DNA from: Poecilobothrus nobilitatus
Lineage: Eukaryota; Arthropoda; Insecta; Diptera; Dolichopodidae
Direction of reading: 5' to 3'
Assembly (NCBI GenBank): GCA_947095535.1
Contig: OX352774.1
Coordinates: 32,628,496 to 32,692,495, forward strand
DNA length: 64,000 nucleotides
This document shows positions 23,880 through 34,839 of the stretch, piece after piece. How positions within the stretch are numbered: the first letter of the stretch is position 1; each line of letters starts with the position of its first letter. The notes below the pieces were generated by a model. The model was not told where the DNA came from and did no database searches. It saw only the letters and a program-made list of their open reading frames with translations. The position numbers were made by a program, and so were the translations under genes.

Positions 23880-24595
23880 ATTTGTTATACAGTTTTAGTA
23901 CCTACAATAATAACATGTGGTGATGATGATGATTTTTGTCAAATTGATAATATAAAATAACAACTAAAATCAAAACAATATCAGGAATCCCAATAACAAA
24001 ATAAATATAAAATCATAAAATTGAATGTAATATGAAATTCATAGTTCGTGTACAAGTTCTGGTAATTTAGGTTCATTAGATGATAATTTGGTGTGCAACC
24101 ATCATCAAAATACTGTTGTTACAGTCTTATCCTTTAGAAAATTATTTTTTTTATTTTGTTTTAATTATTTTTTTTTTTATTTTGATTTTTACTTTTATTA
24201 AAAAGGATTCAATAACCATTCAATTGATTAGAAATTACATTTTTAATGATTTGAATAATTGATTATGAAGTGATTTTAGTTTTACAAAATGCGGATATAA
24301 CCGTATCATTATCTATCATTACTTTTGAAAAATCAATTAACGAAAATTTTCAATTTAAAAATTATTTGAAATTGTAATTATTTTTAATGAAGTGATACTT
24401 TGTTGTGTTGTGATAAAACTTTAAATTGTTTACAATATTCAATTTTAGAATGGTAGTTAGAATTTTCGTTTTGATTATTCCAGTTTAATTTAACATAAGT
24501 AACAAGTTAAGTATGTATGCAATTTTTTGAATATACAAAAAAAAATTTTATAACATCTTTAAGGTTTTATAAAAAAGAAAAAACTTTCATTTGTG
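23880..24595. other. AT-rich stretch, nothing recognised
   Basis: No supported feature. A short GATGATGATGATG run is at about 23920. Confidence 0.35.
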
Positions 24596-24639
24596 AGCGA
24601 ATGTATTTCAACATGATATTCCTGACATCATTAACCTTT

Positions 24640-24790
24640 TTTTTTTTTTAACTTCAAAATGAAGTTAATTTTGCAGTGTTACGTCCATCCAAACACTAAA
24701 CTGGATTCCTCAGTTGATAACTTGTAGTGTTGGACTACCTAGACAAATCCAATTAAATTTTTATCCACCGCAGTGCTTTATATAAAATTT
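24640..24790. repeat. possible retroposon end, unclassified
   Basis: A T run is followed by AACTTCAAAATGAAGTT (a perfect small palindrome) and then about 100 bp of markedly less AT-rich, unrecognised sequence (GTTACGTCCATCCAAACACT, AACTTGTAGTGTTGGACTAC). The poly(T) boundary suggests a minus-strand retroposon tail. No second copy was noticed in the window. Confidence 0.25.
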
Positions 24791-24899
24791 TAATAAAATT
24801 AACTGCGAGATATAAAAACAGATTAAAAATTAAAATTTTACTTTTAGTATCTGACCATTTTAATATAAAAATATAAAAATATGAAATATTGAAATAAAA

Positions 24900-25385
24900 A
24901 TCCAGGAGGAGCATCCAGTATCAGTGGACATCAATATCATTCATCATTATTTTGAAATTTCAATGCATATTGTGATGAATGATGATTTTTATCAATTTCT
25001 AAATTTTTTTTTTTATACATGCAAGTTAAACTACATACACATAATATATATAGCAAAGAATAGTCGAGCGGGATGGAAGGAAAAAAAAGAAAATAAAAAT
25101 ACACAATTTTAAAGGGAGTAAGTGAAGAATGTCTCTTTAAAGTTTTGTGTTTCTTTTTTATTCTGTTGGGTACGTTTTCTACTACTATACTATCAAGTAT
25201 CAGCCTATCGTAACGTAGTACCATACTACTGTAATGTAAATATGAAATGTGTTGTTTATGTTGTATTATTTATATAATGTATAGGTTTTATAATAGAAAA
25301 ATCGTAAGAAAATATAGTTGTTGGTGTTCAAAGCTTGAAACGAAATCCATAATACGTGGTGTATGGCTGAAAACTACCAAATTAT
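24900..25385 (+). repeat. DR-F dispersed repeat, copy 1
   Basis: The region is collinear with 31150-31650: TCAATATCATTCATCATTAT, AAAGAATAGTCGAG, ACACAATTTTAAAGGGAGTA, ACCATACTACTG, AATATGAAATGTGTTGTTTA, GTATAGGTTTTATAATAGAA, TTCAAAGCTTGAAACG and GGCTGAAAACTACCAAATTA all occur in the same order. Neither terminal inverted repeats nor a poly(A) tail is evident. The 62- and 95-codon frames here are not conserved between copies. Confidence 0.75.
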
Positions 25386-25699
25386 AATTATATAGATAAA
25401 AATATCCTTCATTCATGAAATCCGACATTTTTTTCAGCATTTCTTGCTATTAATTTAATTTTTTTCTATATATTAAAAATTAATGTTGATAAAAAAAGGG
25501 AATTAAGGGAATTGACAAAGCTTATAAATGAAGCTAAATTAGAATGGCTCAGAAAATAAATTGACCAGGACAATTAAAATTATGGCTAGGAACTTACACC
25601 CATCATGCCAACCAGAAAATATAAAAAACATCTATGGGATTGTGCCAAACAAACAAATAGCATTCAAAGCATTCAAATTTTGTAAAATAAAACTTTCAA

Positions 25700-25935
25700 T
25701 AACATGGTTAAGTGCTTTTTGGTAAGTGCGAAATTGCGATTTACTTAGGGATCTAAAAATGCCTATTATAAGCAAAGAAATAAAAAAATGTACTAAAACA
25801 TAAGACCCGCTTACAAGGGCACATAAATCTAGAAGCCACAAAACTCTTACATTTCATAAATGGCAATAGAAGGGTTAAAAGAACTCTGACACTAGATTTA
25901 CCGACAAACGGAATCACCTTCACGAAGATCTGCAA
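25700..25935 (+). pseudogene. C-terminal end of a Jockey-like LINE ORF2, decayed
   Basis: Two adjacent frames join into a familiar C-terminus. One frame, from about 25721, reads FW-stop-VRNCDLLRDLKMPI then ISKEIKKCTK. It matches the Jockey-type pattern PWyvRn..L..DL.ip.v.eEI. The next frame, after a one-base shift near 25800, gives YKTRLQGHINLEATKL and then RRVKRTLTLDLP. The upstream region (25470-25700) has several stops and was not placed. It is a short 5'-truncated fragment without catalytic residues. The clade assignment is by motif memory only. Confidence 0.5.
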
Positions 25936-25939
25936 TTCC

Positions 25940-26940
25940 AGAAAATCTATAAGAGTTAACGTAGAATTAATGGTTAGTCTTTCAAACTATAGTTTTAATA
26001 TCTTAAGGAAAGGGCTAGTGTGTTTAGCGAGTTAAAGTCTCATATAACTATGTGTTGCGTATAGTATCTTTCGATGATTTTCACCATCCTTACCCAAAGA
26101 AAACAAAAAATTTTTTTTTGCCATTAAACATTCACTTACATTATTAGATACAAAAAGTCCATGGGTAAAAATGTTTTGTTTATTTACTTCAAAATTTATT
26201 TGACGAAAACTTTTATTATAGCTAATTATGTAATAATATCTTCTTTCCTTTTTATAAGTAACTTCTATTAGTTTAAAAACTAATTATATAATTATATGAA
26301 TAAAAATAACTACAAAATTAAGTTTATAATAGTTTTAATAAATAAATTTGTAATTCATTTCAAAAAAATCTAATTTTGTTAATTATAAGCGCTAACAAAG
26401 TTTTCTTTCTATACAATAAGTATTGTAAAAATATTTATGTATATTAATTACATTATCATCTAACTTTAAGGTTATTACCTATAATTTTCAAATAATAGTA
26501 TCTACATAACAGCAGAATATTTAAAGATATATTTGTACACAAACACTAAAAACATACAGTAAATGAAATTTGTAATCAACATTTTAGAAAATATTTACCT
26601 ATGATTATATGCATAATGTTCTGATAGAAAACCAAGTACAACCACTTTTATATAAAAAAAACTTCATAAATGAAGAATAGTTTCTATGTTGCTGTTATTA
26701 TTTCATTATAAACCACTTATTTTAGCAGTAAAAGTAACCATTATTATAAGTGGAAAGGATTATGGCAGTGGTTGGTAAATGTAATTGAAATTTTCTTATC
26801 ATTACCCAATATATATACGATGTAATAATAAATATGAAGTATTTTTGTAGAACACTTTAATTTAAACAATCGATTTTAGTTACAATTGTTTTTATTTTGA
26901 ATATACACTTTTATAATTTTGTTTTTAAGGATAGTTTTAA
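25940..26940. other. AT-rich stretch, nothing recognised
   Basis: The first part may be the 3' untranslated end of the preceding LINE fragment. The rest shows no supported feature. Confidence 0.35.
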
Positions 26941-26941
26941 A

Positions 26942-28000
26942 GTTTTTTTTTTTTTTTTTGAGGATAGGTGGAAATTATTAAAAGACTCTAAAGAGTAGCA
27001 GTACCAGTACGATTCCTTTTAACCCACTAAACATTAAATCTAATCCATTAAATATCACCTTCTTTTTTTACTAAACATTAAGTTAGAGATTCATTTGTAC
27101 AATTATGTACTGTTTGGATAATGGAAGTTTCTGCTATGAAGTAAAAATAAATTTAACGTTTGTAGGATGTGATAAACGAAGTGATTAACTCTCCTTAAAA
27201 CTTTGTAAATTGAAAATGTAATCGTTCCCAATTTTAGGAAAAACGTGAGGTAGATAATGACACGCCATTTGCGATATTCGAGTCACAAATGAATTGCCAT
27301 ATGCTGCATTGTTCCACCTAGGAATGTGAACTTAGGCGTGCGCCTAAGTTAGGATTTCAATGTTTTTCTTTGGAAAACTTTGAATTAAGGTATCAGACTT
27401 TTTATTTCTATGGGATAAGCTCGCACTCCTGTTAGGTATCTCCAAAACAGAGTAAAGGGACCTACTAAAAGTCGGAGATCTAATGAAAAAAGCGTTGAGG
27501 TAACATTCGGATTGTTTAATAAACGAATTACTTCATTTTGCATTTTATCGAAAACTTCAACTTCCGTTTAAGAAGCTCCTGTGCACGGGTTGTCGGTACA
27601 TTTTGTAGATATTTAAAACATCAGAAAATGTGAAGAATTTTTTACATTTATACATGAAATCCAAACATCTATTTGCATCTTTTTTATACGAAAAATAAGG
27701 ATGGTATTTTAGACTTGACTTCATATGCCCAAGAGGTTCACTTCACCAACATGCTTCAAAACTTCTCTTTTAAATGTTAAGGTAGGAATCGTAGAATTTT
27801 TCGTGATATTAAACAGCAGTGGATTTTTTGAAATTAAACTCCCTGAAGCTGTTGATTTCCCCCAGGTAAGAGAATATGGCTAAATTTTGATTTTGCATTA
27901 AGTAAGCGTACTTCTTTTTGACACTGTCTTCATAAAAAGCAATGAAAGTACTGGTGTTTGCAAAACTATGGGGGAAGTTACAAAAAAAACTAATGCAAAC
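26942..28000 (-). pseudogene. LINE ORF2 3' part with 3'UTR and poly(A), minus strand
   Basis: Reading minus from about 27800, the frames together give HVGEVNLLGI, then KYHPYFSYKKDANRCLDFMY, KCKKFFTFSDVLNIYKMY, VFDKMQNEVIRLLNNPNVTS and GPFTLFWRYLTGV. The last stretch reads VHIPRWNNAAYGNSFVTRIS and ends HVFPK...FNLQSFKES with a stop at 27185-27187. This is the order of the reverse-transcriptase thumb region and C-terminus in one group of arthropod LINEs. Several frameshifts and stops break it. About 230 bp of 3'UTR follows, ending in a block matching the shared SINE-D tail and a poly(A) (the T run at about 26943-26960). Catalytic motifs are not included. Confidence 0.6.
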
Positions 28001-28199
28001 ATTCAAAAATTTAAAATTTAATTATGTTTACAGAATGTTTCGCATAAGAGTGCAAATATTTCAGGAGATGATTCTTGATACTAAATGTAACATAAAAGTC
28101 CTAATATACCGAAAAGGACTAATAAACACCCCCCATACAATTTTTTCTAGTTTCTGTTACTGAAATCGCTTCCTGAAATATTTGCATTGTTTTGATAGT

Positions 28200-29160
28200 C
28201 GTATTAGGTTGCTGACATTCTAAACTCCTAAACTTTTATTAAAAAAAATCGATGTAAAAAATCATCCAGAGTACAATCAATTTAATCTAAGATAAAAGAG
28301 AAAATTTTTGTAGAGATAAAAAATTAATTACAGTTAAAAAAAAAAATAATTAACATGTGATAATTATAGCAAAGCATACTTTAAAAAATATTATTTTAAA
28401 ATTTTCACTAATTTTAGAGATTGCGTATGGTAAAATAAAACCCATCAGCTAACTGAGTTAAATGAATTTATTTTTTTAAGTGGTTTTTAACTTTGTTTTT
28501 AAATGTTATTCTCTATTTTTTGTAATTTTTTTTATATGAAAATTTGTTTTTTATATCCTACATACAATCATTATTAAATGTAATTTCACGTACACTGTGT
28601 TTGTTTTTTACTTTTTAATTTCTGTAAATAAATTCATCCTTTTTTATGTAATTTTCAGCATGATGTAACTTTTAATATAAGTAAAGCAAAATAGATAAGA
28701 AAAATACATGACGGTTTTTTATTTATGTTATTTGGGTCTTCTACGATATTAACTTTTTTAAAATCTTCTTTAGGGACGAAGTACGATAACCTTAAAGCAT
28801 TGAAATACCGAAATATTATAATGCTTCATTAAAATAAAATGAATTTTATTTTTTATATATTACAAGAGATTAAGTAAAATGATTTGAAAACTTGTATGAT
28901 TCTTAAAAAAAATCTAGGTTTACCAACCTTACATGAAATTAGCGAATGTTTACAATGTCCATTATACTCTACCGATATTAACAACAATATTCTTAGTATA
29001 GATGTAACACAGTAGATAAGTTTTAGGAAAAATATCTCATCTTCTATGATCACATAACAAAATGAACGGGTTCATAACAAAATTACGTTTTTTATTATTC
29101 AGATTGTTCAAAATACAGACAAATTTAATTTACTTTTTTAATATTTTATTCAAAGGTCTA
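28200..29160. other. AT-rich stretch, nothing recognised
   Basis: No supported feature. The minus-strand 66-codon frame at 28853-29053 is of low complexity and not recognised. Confidence 0.35.
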
Positions 29161-29164
29161 TTTC

Positions 29165-30200
29165 AAATCAAATAAAGTATCAGTTGTATTTTTTTATCTC
29201 ACAAAAGCCTTTGACACTATCGATAGAAAAGATTTACTTCGTATCTTAACAGAATTAGGAATGACAGGAAAAGAATTCAAATGGTTCCATAGTTACTTAA
29301 GTGAGAGAAAACAATATGCAGAGTGCGAAGGATACCAGAGTAGAATAACAAACGTTGAATTCAGAGCCCGGCGTTATTTTCATGCTATATCAGTAGTTTC
29401 TCAAATTTAAGAATACATGGTAAAGCGTTCCTATATGCAGATGATATTGCTATCGTTTTCGGGGAGAACAGCTTTAAAGATCTACAAAGGAGAATGAATG
29501 AAGACATGATAAAGATTGCGAGATGGATGGCTTTACATAAACTCACAGTCAACACAAATAAAACAAAATTTATGTTAATGAAAGCTAATAATAATGTATC
29601 AATTTAAATAAAGTATAACGGCCAGAAAATTGAAGAAGTAAAAGTTTTTAAATACCTCGGTGTTCTGATAGATAACGAACTAAAATGGAACCAACAAACA
29701 AACGAGGTAGCAAAAAGGGGAAGACGCCTAGCAGGACTTCTAAAACTGACACAGAAAAGGGTTCCTGATACTATAAAGAAATCAATCTACTATAGTATAT
29801 TCCAGTCAACTTTTTACTATGACATAGTTGTATGGAGTAACACATTTTCAAAAAATTTACATACTTTGCAAAAAATTCAAAATGCAGCAATAAAAAACTT
29901 ATATGGACTAAGCAGGAGATCTTCAACATCAGAAATACATAAGAATTTGGAAATATAAAATTAATACAAGTAATGCAAATTTACAACATTATTAATAGAA
30001 AAATCAACACAAATTCTACAACAAGAAACAATGAAAGACACAATCACTACACAAGGTCTGCAAACTTATTGCACATCTTAAACTATTCCTATGGTCTAGA
30101 AAGAATTCTCGCAACATCAATAAGAGAATTCAACAAACTTCTACTTGAACTTCAAACCTGCAATACTACAAAGGTGAAATACAAAATTATAATAATAATA
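29165..30200 (+). pseudogene. non-LTR retrotransposon reverse transcriptase pseudogene
   Basis: Motif A lies at about 29183-29225, read as VVFFYLTKAFDTIDRKD. The catalytic Asp expected before LTKAFD is Tyr. A region downstream reads MTGKEFKWFHSYLSERKQYA. The GVPQGS-type motif B is lost to a deletion and frameshift near 29365. Motif C is intact at about 29425-29460, FLYADDIAIVFGE. Then come RWMALHKLTVNTNKTKFML, a stop at about 29606, and FKYLGVLIDNELKWN. A WSNTFSKNLHTLQKIQNAAI block and an in-frame continuation to about 30200 (with a stop or shift at about 29957) carry the thumb and C-terminal region. It is 5' truncated. The clade was not determined. Confidence 0.8.
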
Positions 30201-30269
30201 AAAATTCTTAGCTTAACACTTAAAAAACTTAGCTTAAATTGTTACTTCAAATTTTTTTTTTCTTTTTGA

Positions 30270-31140
30270 ATTTGAACTATCATGCAATTTTTAATTTTCC
30301 ACTACTGTAATTTATTAATATTATATATTAACTAGGGGCCCCTGTTAATGTTTAGTCAAATTTTATGTTGAATCCCAATTCATATAATAGACAGTTGCAG
30401 TTTAGAAAAATAGAATTTATGGAAAAAGTACAATCCGTAAAAATTCAGAAAGCAAAACCAAATTCGTCAAAACACTAACAGAAATTATTTTTAAAATAAC
30501 GCCAAAATAGAATTAAATTGTATAAAGAGCCTGTAGTTGGTGTACGTATATTTAGAATTTAGATTATTTGGTATTGTGAGTGAGGACTATTATGTCTATT
30601 TATTTATCGAGTTCGTAATAAATTTTTTAAAGGTACGTGGTGAAAACAGAATAGGTATCCGTAAAACATTCGGAAAATGCACAAACAAAGGTTGGAGCAA
30701 AATACAGTTAAATTTTTTTAATGAGCAACGTTGTCTGTAACAATATTGCCATTGTTCGTTTTATCTTGCCCTAATGTGAAAAATTTAAAATCTAAAAAGA
30801 CCCTATAGGTATTTGTCGTACAATCCTTGATTAAGATTGTACATGTAACATGGTACAGAGGGCGAGAAAACCGTACAAATATTACCACACTTGCACAAAT
30901 GGTAACCCTGCATAAAATTGACATACAAAATATTTAAAAATAAAAAATTGAACTGCTGTAAACTCAAATTTAAGTATATGAGAAGAAATTGAATTCAAAA
31001 AAGAATACAATTAGAAAATCGCTTCAAATAATATAAAAACATTCATACATAAATGCAACAATTTAATAGAAAAGTAAAAAACCAAAACAATTATATATTT
31101 GAATTTTAAAGAGACTCGCCCGCTGGTTATTCATAAGTAC
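30270..31140. other. AT-rich stretch, nothing certain
   Basis: The first part is probably 3'UTR of the preceding LINE. Near 30334 there is a short GC block (AGGGGCCCCTG) that includes the palindrome GGGGCCCC. The frames at 30537-30924 are unrecognised, with no motif. Confidence 0.3.
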
Positions 31141-31149
31141 ATACTTAGA

Positions 31150-31650
31150 TACGTATTGATTATTAATATCAGATTAATATCATTCATCATTATTTAAAAT
31201 TTCAATAAATATTGTGATAAATGACGATTTTTATCAATTTTTTTTTTAAATTTTTTTCTTTACACATGCATAAGTTAAGTACATTACATACATATAGCCA
31301 AAGAATAGTTGAGCCGTTGAGGTCGAGTCGAGACTCGTGACTCGAGAGGAAAAAAAGAATACACAATTTTAAAGAGAGTAGCGAGAATGTCTCTTATAAT
31401 TTTGTTTTTTTTTTTGTTATTCTGTTTTGTTGTGTACGTTTTGTTACTACATACTACCGACTATCGTAGGTACCATACTACTGTTATATAAATATGAAAT
31501 GTGTTGTTTGTTTTTTATTATTAATATTATGTATAGGTTTTATAGTAGAAAAATCGTAAAAAATATGTAGTTACTGATGTTCAAAGCTTGAAACGGAATT
31601 CATAATACGTAGTGTGTGGCTGAAAACTACTAAATTATAATTATAGATTT
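31150..31650 (+). repeat. DR-F dispersed repeat, copy 2
   Basis: This is collinear with 24900-25385 (see the shared blocks there), with a short insertion around 31318-31345 that includes GTCGAGTCGAGACTCGTGAC. Copy-to-copy divergence is modest, with small indels in A/T runs. Confidence 0.75.
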
Positions 31651-31689
31651 TTATTTTGAAATTTTGGTAATATAAATATGTACATATTA

Positions 31690-31760
31690 TTATATACTCT
31701 GTACGAGCAGCTTTATGCTCTTTAGAGAGAAAGCGACTAAATAAATAAATAAATAATTAT
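31690..31760 (+). mobile_element. retroposon tail with (AAAT)n
   Basis: CTGTACGAGCAGCTTTATGC, then AGAGAGAAAGCGAC, runs directly into ACTAAATAAATAAATAAATA. This resembles the 3' ends of the (AAAT)n-tailed SINEs, but no tRNA-like head is recognisable upstream. Confidence 0.35.
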
Positions 31761-31819
31761 TCATTATAAATAAATTGTTAAAATATGTATGTAAAAAAAT
31801 ACTTATGTATGTAAAAAGT

Positions 31820-31915
31820 AATTAGGAGGAATTTTAAAGTTCGTTACAAAATCATGGTTTCAATAATTAGTTTAGCAGAGGTGTGAGGGCGGCTACCTTC
31901 ACTATTTAAATCTTA
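31820..31915 (+). repeat. DR-I dispersed repeat fragment
   Basis: GTTACAAAATCATGGTTTCA, a TTTAGCAGAGGTGTGAGGGC segment and GGCTACCTTCACTATTTAAA match 38930-39015 (GGTTACAAAATCAGGATTTC, GGTGGCGGCAACCTCCATTA). A related weaker block is at 59400-59510. Confidence 0.55.
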
Positions 31916-31934
31916 ATTACACGAAATATAAAAA

Positions 31935-32095
31935 TCTGAATTTTCTCTGAATATTTGTATGAATTTTAAATATCTGAATTTCGAACTGTCTGAATTTTGA
32001 ATTATCGGAATTTTAAAAAGGCCAAAGTTTGATTTTACTGAATTTTGATTTTCCGAATTATGATCATCTAAATTTTAATTTTCTGAATATCATAA
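31935..32095 (+). repeat. array of about 15-16 bp iterons (CTGAATTTT type)
   Basis: CTGAATTTT-like blocks recur at about 31974, 31990, 32006 and then 32039, 32054, 32069, 32084, a spacing of 15-16 bp. Less regular copies lie at 31936-31965. It is the same architecture as the iteron arrays in the 22.6-kb and 57.2-kb elements, with a different unit sequence. An inverted partner array was not found nearby. Confidence 0.55.
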
Positions 32096-32269
32096 TAAAT
32101 CCAAATTAATATCCTTAGAAAATCGTATAAAATGAATAATAAGTAACTAAATACATGGGAAAACACTATAGAATAAAAGAACAACAAAGACAATAATAAT
32201 AATTGTAAAACCCAGAATAGAGAAAACTGGCACTTAATTATAATAGAAAGCAATCCCAACTAAATGAAC

Positions 32270-33030
32270 AACGAATTTTTAACATTATATGTTATAGTTT
32301 TTTTTTCCCATTTTTACATTATACATTAAACGTTATTGTTTTGTGTCATCAATCCTCATTAATCATTTTCAATTTTATGCTAATAATAATTCTCAATTAT
32401 AAAATTGCATCACTTCTTCTCCTTTTTTTTCTAGTTTTTAGTTATAAAATTTAATGTAACTTTCACCTGACTTCATATTTATAAAATTTAATTCATTTTA
32501 ACAAGAATAAAGGGATTGAATATCTGTATATTAAATTAAAGATATAATAGAATAATTAATTTTAAATATTAAGAATAAATATTCATGAATTTTTTGAAAA
32601 AACCGAATACTAAATTTTCCATTTGATATTGCCAAGTATTTTTTTTTCTTCTCCAAGTTAAAATTTAAATTAACATATTTTTATTTTTGTGAAAATATCA
32701 GAAAATTTGATTTTATAATTTATGTGTTTAAATAGATTTTGAAAGTTAATAAAATAAAATAAATTGTGGTTACATTTTATGTCCCGATAACTGACTTCAA
32801 TCAATTTAAAAGAAAATTGAAATGTTTTTAGGCGAATAATTTTAAAATGATTGTTAAAAAACCTTTTGTTTTAAGTTAAATACTATTATTAGTTTATATA
32901 GAAGAATATATATTTACTATATATACATATAACTATATTTACATTATATATTTGCTCAGAAAGGCACGTTATAAAAGGAAAAAAATAGGTTTTTCAGCAA
33001 AAAATAACATTAATTTCTTTTAGTTATTTT
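32270..33030. other. AT-rich stretch, nothing recognised
   Basis: No supported feature. Confidence 0.4.
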
Positions 33031-33034
33031 TTAT

Positions 33035-33111
33035 AACCTGTGCAGAGTTTGAATCTGCTCTTCTTTCGTTATAAAACCAGACGGTTAATGATAAAGTCAC
33101 CGATCTCCGAT
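33035..33111 (-). mobile_element. SINE-B-like tRNA head fragment, minus strand
   Basis: On the minus strand CGGTGACTTTATCATTAACC and GCAGATTCAAACTCTGCACA give degenerate A- and B-box positions like the SINE-B head. It abuts the tail of the complete SINE-B at 33112-33405, so it may be an older copy or part of a tandem pair. Confidence 0.4.
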
Positions 33112-33405
33112 AATTTATTTATTTATTTATTTATATTAATATTACATACATAAATGTAATGCAATATTATTGATCGGCTACTTCGGCTACTAAAGCTATT
33201 ATAAGTTTTTATACTATTATTAAATTATATACTAATATTATTTATTTTGTTTATATTATATACTATATATTTACGTTATATTTGGTCGTAAGGGGATTAT
33301 GTAAAGAAAAAAACACTTACGACCTGTGCAGGGATCGAACCCACACTCCTTCGGTTAATACGCCACACGCCTACCCACTAGGCTACCGAAGCCCCTAGCC
33401 CCGAT
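33112..33405 (-). mobile_element. SINE-B copy, minus strand, near full length
   Basis: Reading minus: head GGGGCTTCGGTAGCCTAGTG, a B box GGGTTCGATCCCTG, CACAGGTCGTAAG, an AT-rich body, then AGCCGAAGTAGCCGATC and a (AAAT)n tail at 33115-33135. It aligns along its length with 13055-13350. Head and B box are better preserved than in the other copies, so it is probably younger. Confidence 0.8.
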
Positions 33406-33409
33406 AAAA

Positions 33410-34835
33410 TTTTAAATTAATAGAAAATTTTTTAAAAAAATTGCATAACTTTAGGGGAAAGCGTTTATTCTAGCTAATAATTCTGATTACAGTTTTAAGA
33501 AAATCTGAAAGAGAAGCTATTAAAAGAAAATCAAAACAATTTGTTTTTGTTTTGTGACAAAAAATCGGTTACATTATATTTTACACTGCAAATGATATTA
33601 AAAAAATATCATTGAAGTAAAAAAGTCCATAAATTTAAAACATACATACAGTGAATATTAAAAATTTCATACTTTAGCAAAATTATGGTAGATATTATAT
33701 TAGATCTTGTTTCAAATCGTATCTATTCATTTATTTTTAAATATTAAATTTGTATTTTTTAGATAACAGATAATTTTCATTATACTTATAGTTTTAACGG
33801 ATATCCTTAAGCTTTTCATGACGTTACTACAATAAAATTGTTCTTTCAAATAAAAAGTACGAGTACTCAAGTTATTGGTTATTATTTAGCATGATCCAAT
33901 TATATTAGTATTATATAAAATTTTAAAACTGTTACTTCCATTAAATTTTATTAATTATGAAATTCTAATAAGTATGAAAGCATTTGAATTGGTAATTAAT
34001 TATATAAGATTTATTATAATTAAGACGTTTTCCTTCTTCCAATTTTAAGATATCGGAATTTTTTGAATTTTAGGAATATTACTTATAAATATTAATGAAA
34101 AATTAAAAAATAACCTTGATTATAATTTAATAAAAATAAATGAAGAAAAAAATATTTAAAAGAAAATAAGTTTTTTTGTTTAAAATTGATAATTTAACAA
34201 CTAGAATAAAGTTTAGAATTATTGTAGACATTAAATTAATAAAAAAAATTAAATTAATTAAAAAAAAAAAAAAAAGTAATATTAGTTTTCTTAATATAAG
34301 GTGAATTCATTTACAACACATACATAAATATAATTGACCGTAAGGAAATATAATAGGATTAGACGTATAAATTCCTCTTAGTGCAGAACACGGCCTCTTG
34401 TGAAGTAACTCGTTTAAATATTAAAAACAAATACTAAAATTATTAAAAATATACAACAGGATAATATTAAGGCTAATATTCAATATTTTTCTAAAATTTA
34501 AATAAACATCAATAAACAGACCTTCACTTGTCAGAATGGGAAATACTAAACCCAGCATACAAAAATCATTCCTGTAACATTATATTATATGATTTTAATT
34601 ATTAAGATATAAATTAAATTTAACTTTTAACCGTATTTAAATACTAACCACATTAATAGTAATACAAAACAAATTACTTAAACCATATGTAATATGTCAA
34701 GCATTCCCAAATTTAAATTTAATTTAATTTCTATATATTTTATTGAAAAATAATTTCTTAAAAATTTTTAATAAACTATTAATATTCCTAATTCAATAAA
34801 CCTTTTATTTGCAGATATCATCCCGCCGTTATATC
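33410..34835. other. AT-rich stretch, nothing recognised
   Basis: No supported feature. An A run of about 15 bases is at about 34260-34275. Confidence 0.4.
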
Positions 34836-34839
34836 CCCA

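Noticed and set aside
24640..24680. Rho-independent-like terminator hairpin followed by a T run
   Set aside because: The context is eukaryotic and the T run precedes the hairpin. A retroposon tail on the minus strand is more likely.
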